A stretch of 39,325 bases of DNA from Schoenoplectus triqueter (taxonomy: Eukaryota; Streptophyta; Magnoliopsida; Poales; Cyperaceae): NCBI GenBank assembly GCA_964058805.1, contig CAXKVV010000174.1, positions 1 through 39,325 of the forward strand, written 5' to 3'. Shown here piece after piece: positions 31,752 through 39,325 of this stretch; positions within the stretch are counted from its first letter, which is position 1; each line of letters starts with the position of its first letter. The notes under the pieces were generated by a model. The model searched no databases. It was not told the DNA's origin and saw nothing but the letters and a program-made list of their open reading frames with translations. Position numbers and translations under genes: made by a program.

Positions 31752-33294
31752 AGAGTAATCAATAGAATCTATACTATATAAGTGATGTATATCATTAAAG
31801 AGTTTTTTATCATTTAAAGATTTAATTACACTCACAAGAAGAAGGCATCTAAATGAAATTAAATAGCAAAAATCATTCCAGCTGCTCTTATTGCACAATC
31901 CAGGACCAATTTCAAATGATTTGTCGCATAATAAGAAACTTTTGTACCTCAAGCTCTCTTACTCTCGTATATAAACCTTGCCAATCTACACATCCCATCA
32001 TCCTATTCTCAATCATTTTCTTCTTCCTCTTTGGATTAACATTTGTGCTAGACTAAGAAAATTCTATTTTTATTTCTTTCTCCATTGGTAAGGACTTCAC
32101 TAGCAAGCAAGTTTCTTGTGGGTGCAAGACAACATCTCTTCTCAGATTTTAAGAAATAAGTTTTATCTACTCTTTTATTTTAATTTTATTAGAGATTTTT
32201 TTTTTGCATTTATAGTTTCTAACTTATTTAGTATGAAAGGCAAAGTCCTCTATCCACGGATATTGATCTAGCCTGAATATCTTATGTTACCCATGTTTGA
32301 GTTATATATATGGTTTATGTGTTGATTTATTTGATATGATTAAAGTTCTAGTGATGTTATAAGAATAGTTTAGTAACCTTGCTGGTAATATACAATAAAT
32401 TTAAAGGGTGAGTTTATTGTTGACGGGACAAAAATAGGTTGCACAAAAGGGTTATACTTAGTAAAACCCTTTCAAAACCACTCGAATCTTAATTATTCAT
32501 CAAGTAATCAGACAAGCATAGCAATAATACGCAGCACAACAGAATAGAAAACATCTTAATTAAAAGCCATAATCTGAGTTTAACATTCCTAACCCTTAAA
32601 AAATAAAGTACTTAGCCACTCATTGTGGCATATAAAAATATAATAAAGATACAGAGAGAAAGAATAAAATATATCCTAACAAAAGTTATGAAAATAACAG
32701 AGAATATAATAAAATAGATGATTCAAACTCTATATGATGCCTTATGCCAGTCTTCTGCTCGGTCTCTGTCTCCTTTCGGGGATCTAGACCTTCGATCTCT
32801 TGAATCACCGCAGGAATGGTTGCCGACGGTTAGGATTTGTGAAGGTGGAGTGGAAGAAGATGAGAGGTAGATGAAAATGGTAGCCAAAGTGGAGCTCTCA
32901 ACCCTAGGTTGTTGGGGCGAGTATATAGGAGAGGGATCAGCCAGATTAGAAGGGAATCACGGCGTTAAATCACTATCTTCGTTGTACAGTTTTCTGGAAA
33001 GGGACCATATGGCATATATGCAAGTGCATACGGGTCGTATGCCAATCTTTGATGTGGCAAATGACTTATGTTGGTCTCGAGGTATTTCAATTGGCGTGAA
33101 AGCTCAATTTGGGACTCGATTCCTCAACTCTCGAGCTTGATATGCCTAAAATACACAACAGGCTAAGGCAAAATCAAATCTAGAAATAAATATACTTGTA
33201 CAATGAAATAAAACATGAGATTAAGAGTTTTGATCTTATTTTTAGGCACAAACTGGGGCGAAAATATATTTATATATATAAATGTGTGACATTT
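31752..33294. other. No supported gene; possible LTR fragment of another element at 32419-33285
   Basis: 31752-32400 is AT-rich with only short, unrelated open frames. From TGTTGACGGGAC at 32419 the sequence looks LTR-like: it starts TG and has a TATA-type word (GAGTATATAGG) at 32918-32928 in a GC-richer part. It runs up to the left end of copy B at 33295. I found no second copy or target duplication, so this is only a suggestion. Confidence 0.35.
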
Positions 33295-33485
33295 TTTACC
33301 CTTGAAAAATCTCAAGGATTAAACAGCTGAATAATTAAGAATGAAAATCAATTGTCAATAATAAACCATAAGAAGAGGAAAGAAGAGAGCAAGGAAGAGA
33401 GGGACCACCAGCCAGAAGAAGTCGTTGCCGAATTCCGGAGCAACCTTATTTGTCCCACAAGGAAATCTTAAGTGCAAAGCAAGGA

Positions 33486-33805
33486 TATAAATACCCCACC
33501 ACCTCCTGCTCATTCGAGGTGGATGACCCTCAGGAGATTCTAGAGAGAGAAATCTCCTGAGGGGTCAGCCATCTGATCATATTTTCTCTGACAAGTGGGA
33601 CCCACCTGGCAGTCCCTCACAAGCAGCTTTAACAACTTAAAACTAGCCTATCCATTAAACCTAATCCGGCCGGAGCAAAGGCTACGCAGTAATCCCACAA
33701 GGAAATTCTGAACAAAAATCAAAGGTATAAAAGCCCTGCCACCTCCCGTTCATTCGAGATGGATGACCCTCAGGAGATTCAGGAGAGAGAGATCTCTAGA
33801 GGGGT
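33486..33805 (+). promoter_or_regulatory. Twin TATA-plus-hairpin modules, copy B
   Basis: TATAAATA at 33486-33493 and TATAAAAG at 33726-33733 are 240 bp apart. Exactly 40 nt after the start of each TATA lies a foldback. In module 1, ACCCTCAGGAGATT (33526-33539) faces AATCTCCTGAGGGGT (33551-33565), complementary apart from one extra G. In module 2, 33766-33780 faces 33791-33805 with a weaker stem. Each is followed by a palindromic GTGGGNCCCAC at 33595-33605 and 33834-33844. The TATA-to-hairpin spacing would place the hairpin at the 5' end of the transcript. Confidence 0.6.
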
Positions 33806-34651
33806 CATCCATCTAATTATTCTGCACTGACAAGTGGGTCCCACACCTCAGTGACAAACATCGAAGGAGTCAGGATTAAACACTAAGAATCTACCCTCAG
33901 AGCAAACCCTAAGAACTGAAGCAGTATAATCCCTATACAACGAGAACTGTGTCAATGCCAAGCTAGTATTTTGATACAACCAATCACAAGAAGTCTCAAA
34001 TGTGATTTTGCTTCCAAGCCTGGCCAGGTGCCAAAGCTATGAGCAACCGCCTGACTATGCCATGATTTGTGCCAATTGTTGATAAGTAATCAACTTTTGA
34101 CTAAGTTACCCTCATGAACATGAGTTGGAAGTTAGTTTCACAAGACTGATCGGATGCCAAAGCTTAAAGCAACCATGTGATCAAGTCTAGATTTGTATCA
34201 ATTATTGATAAGTAATCAGTTTTTGATCAAGTCAAACCCTAATAAACGTCAATACAAGTCTAATTGGTGTTTAATTAGGGTGGTTTCTGCAAGAGAGAGA
34301 TATTTGACAAAGACACTGAGCTACAATTAAAATCTGGGATTAATTCAGAGGAGAAAACAGGGTTTTCTTGACAAAAGAATTTTTAATTCAAAGAGGCAGG
34401 GGAAAAAATGGAATTAAAATTTACAAGGGTGATAATCATGAATTTAGGAATTTTTGGTGAAAATTTCATGATTTTTGAATAAGTGGAGCTATTAAAATAA
34501 ATTCAGAGAAGATAAAACAGATTAAATGGATTAATCAAGGGCTAAGATTTGATCAAAGCCTCTCTGGGTACAACTTGGAGACAGAACACTCTCTGGGTAC
34601 AACTTGGGAATCCAAAAGAGCCCCAGCACAGTAACCATCTCACCCAGCCTA

Positions 34652-35124
34652 TGCCACGTGGCAGCCCATGGTTGAGCCACCTGAGCACCAAGTGCCACGT
34701 GGCACCTTCCCATTGGTCCACGTCAGCAAGTGGGCCCCACCCAAGCACACATCACCTGACAGGTGGGCCCCACCATAGTGCCACGTGGCATTCAACTAGT
34801 GGTCCACCTCACCGTACGACCATGCCATGTGGCAGACCACCATTTAGCCATATCACAACAGCTAGAGACACGTGGCCAAGCCATACTGGGCCACATCAGA
34901 GACTACATCAGCACCAGTGCCACCTGGCAATGTGTGGTTGGTGTATAGTAGTAGGAAAGGTGCCAGGTGGCAGCATGCCATGAAGCCACCTCAACAGTTG
35001 AGTGCCACGTGGCATGTCCTTATTGGTCCACCTCACCATTGAAGGCCCCACCATACCATAAGATGACTGACAAGTGGGCCCCACTTGGTGCCACGTGGCA
35101 TGTGCTCACTAGTGCCATGTCATC
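34652..35124. promoter_or_regulatory. Cluster of G-box palindromes TGCCACGTGGCA
   Basis: The 12-bp perfect palindrome TGCCACGTGGCA, containing the G-box CACGTG, occurs at 34652, 34693, 34779, 35003 and 35089. Variants with a changed centre lie at 34823, 34918, 34961 and, partially, 34867 and 35113. The steps 34693 to 34779 and 35003 to 35089 are both 86 bp, so part of the cluster arose by duplication. GTGGGCCCCAC palindromes (34730, 34763, 35074) lie between them. G-boxes bind bZIP and bHLH factors and GTGGGNCCCAC resembles TCP sites; binding here is not shown. Open frames over this stretch are by-products of the repeats. Confidence 0.75.
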
Positions 35125-35420
35125 ACACAGTGTATATAAGGGATACATGTGGTCTTATCTGGTTGGTACAAGTCAGCACAACAGCACACATGGCATAATT
35201 GGTTAGAGCCACCTCAGCCATCCATTAAGCATTATTAGTGATTAGGAAGTTGTTTATCAAAAAGGTAACCAATCAGGCAGAGCCACCTCAGCATATTAAC
35301 CCTAATCAACTGCTAATCAAACCTACAGATCTAAATCATTAAACCTTACGGGTGGGACCCAATAGTCAGAGCAATGTGAGTAAGTGCGTGAATCAAAGCT
35401 GTAAACCAAGCCCATTCAAC

Positions 35421-35633
35421 CTACCTACTCAATTCAATGCAGTTGAATTTAAATGAGAGACAAAAGGAGGGTGAACCTGGTGTAGGTGTTTCAACCCTCT
35501 GCCCCTCTCCTCTCCTGCGCTTTGGTGCATGAAAACCAAGCCCACCTATCCTGGTCGAGCACTCACCCCGCTCTCTCTTCTCCTTCTTCTCCTCGCGCGC
35601 GTAAGCTTGCTTCTTTCCATGGCGTCTCACCAT
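35421..35633 (-). CDS. Small basic ORF of LTR-like repeat, copy B
   Basis: This 70-codon frame starts MVRRHGKKQAYAREEKKEKR and ends in a hydrophobic, Cys-containing tail. The start at 35633 is chosen because the copy at 29822-30022 shares it. An earlier ATG at 35660 adds nine residues without support from the other copy. The plus-strand relative at 9989 has the same layout but a diverged protein. No known domain is recognised; the basic N-terminus could bind nucleic acid or act as a nuclear localisation signal (inference). It lies antisense to the TATA boxes of copy B. It could be a first exon, since CCAGGTTC resembles a donor site. Confidence 0.45.
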   Translation of the reverse strand: MVRRHGKKQAYAREEKKEKRERGECSTRIGGLGFHAPKRRRGEGQRVETPTPGSPSFCLSFKFNCIELSR

Positions 35634-36718
35634 TGTGAAAGCTTCAGAAATAGATGACACACACTAATGAATTGATTAGAGAGATTAGAACAGGGAGTTA
35701 GCGATGAAAGGGAAACTAAGTAGTGAATTTACCTCAATTCAAGTTGAAACAGTAAAGGTGCACTTATATCGAATGCAACTGAGTGCTTCAAACACCAAAC
35801 TGAGCACATGGATAGCTTCCTCGTGCCAAGGCGACGCCGATTGATAAGTAATTATGGAGCAATTGAGTTAGAGGAAGGTTCAAGTGTGAGGAGTTACCGA
35901 AGGCAGTGATGAAAAAGGAAACCTAATAGGTGCTTTAGAGATCTAATTGAGTGATTAAAGAGCTTATTCAGATCAAGGCGATGCTAGTTAACACGAACTG
36001 AGTGAGCAATTGAGTGAAAGATTGTGAATTTGGCCAAGAGAAGGGACGGGTTAGAAGTGTAACTCAGGAATTAGATGAAGAACTGTGCAATTGGAAGTGA
36101 AAGAAAGCTAGCATTGAGATGGAGGTATTTAAATATGATCTGCTGAGGTAGGGCCTACTTGTCAATTGGAGTATGCGCTGAATTAGAGTCAATTGAAGTA
36201 GCGACACAGTCAAAGTAATAACAGAAAACGGTTAGGAAGAAACACAAATCCATCATAGCTGTTCAGGCATGAAGAGTGAAGGGTGGAGATCTGTACAAGC
36301 TGGCAATCTAAGTGAAAAGCATCTAACCAATTACAATTAAGAGAGTGGCCGGTTCTAGCCTATATAAGCCGATTAGAAAATCAATTAAAAAAAATAAGCA
36401 AGGAGGAGAGAGAGGAATAGTTAAGCATATACACCCACTTATCAGTTGCAAGAAAAGAAGAATAGTAAGAGAAGTGATCAACTGGAATTCTTATCAAAAC
36501 AAAAAGGTAATCGAATTGTAAATTCATTAATCAAGATTGAGTCTTTGTACTTTCTTCTCTGGGATTCTTTCATATTTCATTCATATTAGTGTTGTGATGA
36601 ATGAAGATTTCTTATTCGATTTTGCCATTAAGATTTCCTCTTTTGTAAATTTGTGTTTTTTCTGTTTCTTTCTGATTTTTCCACTTCCTTTTATTAGAAT
36701 CGATCATATCTTGCAATA

Positions 36719-37260
36719 TCCAGTGAGCCACTGGCCCAATCACAATGTGATTGGTGAGCCTTTAGGCCTCGATCGACTACAAACATCAAGAGTTTGTGAT
36801 TATGTTGCTACTGTAGTGATTTCCATTGTGAATCTCTATTTCTTAACTAATTTCTTCGTATCTACTTGCACAATAATTGGAGAGTACGAACTTGTTATCT
36901 CATAGTCATCTTAATTGCATAATTTGTTCAATCAAGAAGGTAGAATTTGCAATTTTATAATGTATTTGTTGAATCTGGTATGAATCAATGCATCGTCAAA
37001 TTCTTTTAGAGTAATTGATCAACAATATTGCAATCTCAGTGAATCATTGGCCCTGACAATGCTTAAACAAGCCCTTAGGCTTGAGATATGCTAATCAAGT
37101 GTCAAAATCAGGCAAATTGTAAGAATTTCGTTCAAATTCAAATTAGTATCAGTCGGTACCGAAGATCGTGACTGGTATTGAGCTCCAACTACACTCAACT
37201 CAGTGAGCCACTGGCCCTAGCCATGTCTAGGTGTGCCTTTAGGCCTGAGGAGTGTCAATT
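36719..37260 (+). repeat. Three composite foldback modules
   Basis: Modules at about 36720-36770, 37036-37084 and 37199-37252 share the order CAGTG-AGC-CACTG hairpin, central hairpin, and a GCCT-TT-AGGC-type hairpin. The central stems differ: CCAATCAC-AAT-GTGATTGG in the first, and CCTAG around CCATGT closed by CTAGG in the third. In the second module the first hairpin reads CAGTG-AAT-CATTG and the last AAGCC with GGCTT. No gene; an open frame over 36537-36905 crosses the first module and has no recognisable domain. Confidence 0.65.
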
Positions 37261-37319
37261 GGGTGAAATAAGTCAATGAAGAATCATGACTTAAACCAAT
37301 TAAAGTCGGTACCAATCGG

Positions 37320-38759
37320 TACTGTGTATTGACAAATGGTGAGATGGTTCAGCACCACTACTAGCATGAGAAAAGCCCTCTGCTCACCTCAAATCATAAT
37401 GGCATGTCAAAACGATGCTTATCAAGCTCGCAATTGTCAAGAACTTCGATCAATTCAATCGAATTTGGCAAAGAATTCACCTCGGTACCGATCTCAGTTG
37501 GTACACCTCAATTGGTACCGTCGCATAGCACCCACCACCATATGGATCTCCGATCAGACACTACAGAAGGATTCTACGTGTTGAGACGATGCTAGGGCAC
37601 TAGTTTGATCGGCAGAGAGGAGCTCCGATCACCGGAAACACCGTGTTGCACGAATCCTAAAGCATCGGGAAGTCAGCGGCTGAGGGAATCTCCTTTGCAC
37701 GATTATTGAAGCGTTCACCAATCTTTAAAGACCATTAGCAGATGAGATCCATCAAGAGTTTAAAAGAAATGAAATGGAGAATAGATCTGGACCCTAAATC
37801 TATTAAACACGCATCTCAATTGAATCTAGCGGCCCAAGTACATTTCAACATTTAAATAAGAACTCTGCGCTAATCTTAGCATGATCCAACGGACTATATT
37901 AAATGCTGCATTTGATTACGGCCCAGAGTAAGAGCTGGCCCAACTCAGAGAAAATAAAAAGAAAAAAACGAAATGGGCCCAATTTGTAACAATTAAAGGA
38001 AATTAAATCTTGGCCCACTCAATTAAGCCCAACTCAGTTAAATAACAGAAAATTAAAAATAAATAGTGAATAAATCATTTGGGGAGGCTCTCCCAAACTC
38101 CAAATTAACTCAAATTTGTTTCTAAAATTTCTTTGTTTTTCAAAGTACTTTTCTATAGAATTTTGCTATACTAAAACAATTTAAAAGCAAAATGACATTG
38201 TTTGCTTTTCTCTATTTGACCAAGTTTTGACTTGCTATTTTGGCTATTATAAAAATCCTAAAAATTCAAATAAAATTCTGAATAATAGCCAGCTATTTTT
38301 TTATTATTTTTGTAAGTAATTTTCTACAAAAATAAAGAGAGTTAAAAATAAAAAATGAAATTACCTTTATAATTGAGATAATAATAAAGGGTATTATCTT
38401 GTTAATAAAATCAATAATAAATGCAATAATTCTTTTACATTTTAGGGGTGATTTAATGAGCTCACACAAGGGGTGTAGAGCAACAGAGTATTTTTGCACA
38501 AATAATGAAACACTCAGAACAATCAGTTAGTAAAAGCTAGGACAAGAACATCCTAACACCTGCTAAGAAGACAACTGAGACAGCTACATCAACATTGTGA
38601 GTGTGTTGACTTCAAAAGGAGAACATTATGATGTCTGAATAGGTAACATCATGATGACTGAGATTAATGATCCATCGATCATTAATACACTGACTGTCAC
38701 TCAAGGTTGGCAGTGTACAGATAATGGACTAAGCTACTTGTAAGCCCATAATCTGATCA
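37320..38759 (+). repeat. LTR-like repeat, direct copy of 1195-3340
   Basis: This is the counterpart of the left end of the window in the same orientation, but with only one unit of the AT-rich block that is tandemly expanded at 1970-2660. It contains the CACCATATGGATCT word (37538) and a GGCCCA-rich stretch (37970-38030). Two overlapping short frames at 37336-37595 are not shared as protein with the left copy and are not called as genes. Confidence 0.65.
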
Positions 38760-39325
38760 GATTAGATTAGTTGAACTGAACTGTCTAGAAACTCACTCTC
38801 TAATAAAATTGTCTCAATACTAGATCAGCCAAGTGCTCCGAGTCTAATCTTGTGTATAAAGTAACTCTGAATCTATGAATCGGCCAAGTGCTCAGAATTC
38901 ATAATTTAGGAGATCAAGTAAAACAACTGTAGGGACTCTGTCCACTGTCTACTGACCTTGTGTCATGAACAAGTAATTCATGACCAGTCAAGCTAGTAAG
39001 ATCAAACTAATCCGTTGATAAGTTTGTCTTCTAGTCCAGAGGATAGAATCATTCTGTAGTAGATTCATCCTCAAACAGTGAATACGCACCGTTCTGTAGT
39101 TGGTTCTTTCACTAACACACGCCTCAATGTCAAGCTGGCTCAGCGCTTCAGGTTTGACTTTGTGTGCGATCGTGTCCCTAGGTTTATGAATCCGCTTAGT
39201 GCTTGGAATTCATGATCTGGAAGATCAGTGAGATGAAACAAGTGGGCCAAATCCACCCATCTCCTGATTCACCAACCTCAAGATCAACCGGCTAAGTGCT
39301 TTGAGTTGTATTTTGTGTGATTGGT
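38760..39325 (+). repeat. Foldback-unit array, plus orientation, cut by the window end
   Basis: Units match 5360-5600. GAGGATAGAATC with loop ATTCTGTAGTA and GATTCATCCTC lies around 39041-39074, and the second unit type has loops such as GGCCAAGTGCTC (38882-38893) and GGCTAAGTGCTT (39290-39301). The collinear stretch on the left is interrupted by the hAT element. The array continues beyond the window. Confidence 0.75.

Larger units (their letters stand above)
33295..37300 (+). mobile_element. LTR-like repeat, copy B (better preserved)
   Basis: Homologous and inverted to 7900-11906, with the same sharp boundary at TTTACCCTTGAAAAATCTC. The order is twin TATA-hairpin modules (33486-33805), a duplicated TTGATAAGTAATCA block (34080-34220), a G-box cluster (34652-35124), a small minus-strand ORF (35421-35633), and composite foldbacks (36719-37260). 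It continues as the repeat at 37320-39325. If the TATA boxes mark the U3 promoter, this LTR reads left to right and is at least 6 kb, unusually long but within what Tat-type gypsy elements reach. The right end lies beyond the window. No gag or pol is visible. Confidence 0.6.

Noticed and set aside
34531..35206. Open frames over the G-box cluster
   Set aside because: They translate the repeated palindromes on both strands. The repeats explain their openness and no start or domain is conserved.
36537..36905. 122-codon hydrophobic frame
   Set aside because: It crosses a foldback module of the LTR-like repeat, has no recognisable domain, and I found no matching frame in the inverted copy.

Overview
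This is nuclear DNA of a flowering plant, AT-rich and dominated by transposable elements. A monocot is my guess from the style of the protease and the repeats, but nothing here proves it. The only gene that looks intact is a single-exon subtilase (plant subtilisin-like serine protease, SBT1 type) on the minus strand at 16782-19073. Everything else is transposon sequence in various states of decay.

Layout. (1) 1-12000: retrotransposon LTR-like sequence, with a 1,969-bp hAT element (3382-5350, perfect 8-bp target duplication) inserted in it and arrays of short foldbacks around 5360-7430. (2) 12034-15513: two decayed coding frames on opposite strands. A plant-mobile-domain (PMD) frame lies on plus and a Ty3/gypsy gag frame on minus, meeting near 13.92-13.99 kb with no pol sequence between them. 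Both are free of frameshifts but carry many stops. (3) 15540-16050: another foldback array, then the 3' flank of the subtilase. (4) 16782-19073: subtilase, with a TATA box and a duplicated motif upstream. (5) 19320-22316: a 3-kb CACTA element whose end lies about 250 bp from the subtilase ATG and which carries a broken C48 (Ulp1-like) peptidase gene. (6) 22320-31751: a segment bounded by two inverted copies of a ~500-bp LTR-like sequence. It holds one recognisable end of a second CACTA element and a long multi-exon C48 peptidase pseudogene with a DUF8039-like region (24637-27726, minus), plus a small MITE-like foldback. (7) 33295-39325: a second large copy of the LTR-like sequence, inverted relative to 6.1-11.9 kb, with twin TATA-hairpin modules, a cluster of G-box palindromes, a small conserved ORF and more foldbacks.

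The most unusual observation is the foldback array. Dozens of 25-45-nt units share a nearly constant loop (TACTAACAGATC or close variants), while their stems differ from unit to unit yet stay self-complementary, usually with a one-base bulge at the same position. The same family recurs at 5.4-5.8, 6.2-7.4, 15.5-16.05 and 38.8-39.3 kb, in both orientations. I know no described element with this design. It could be a structural element of the retrotransposon or the footprint of an inverted-duplication process.

Limits: repeat boundaries come from comparison by eye. Family names rest on remembered motifs, not searches.
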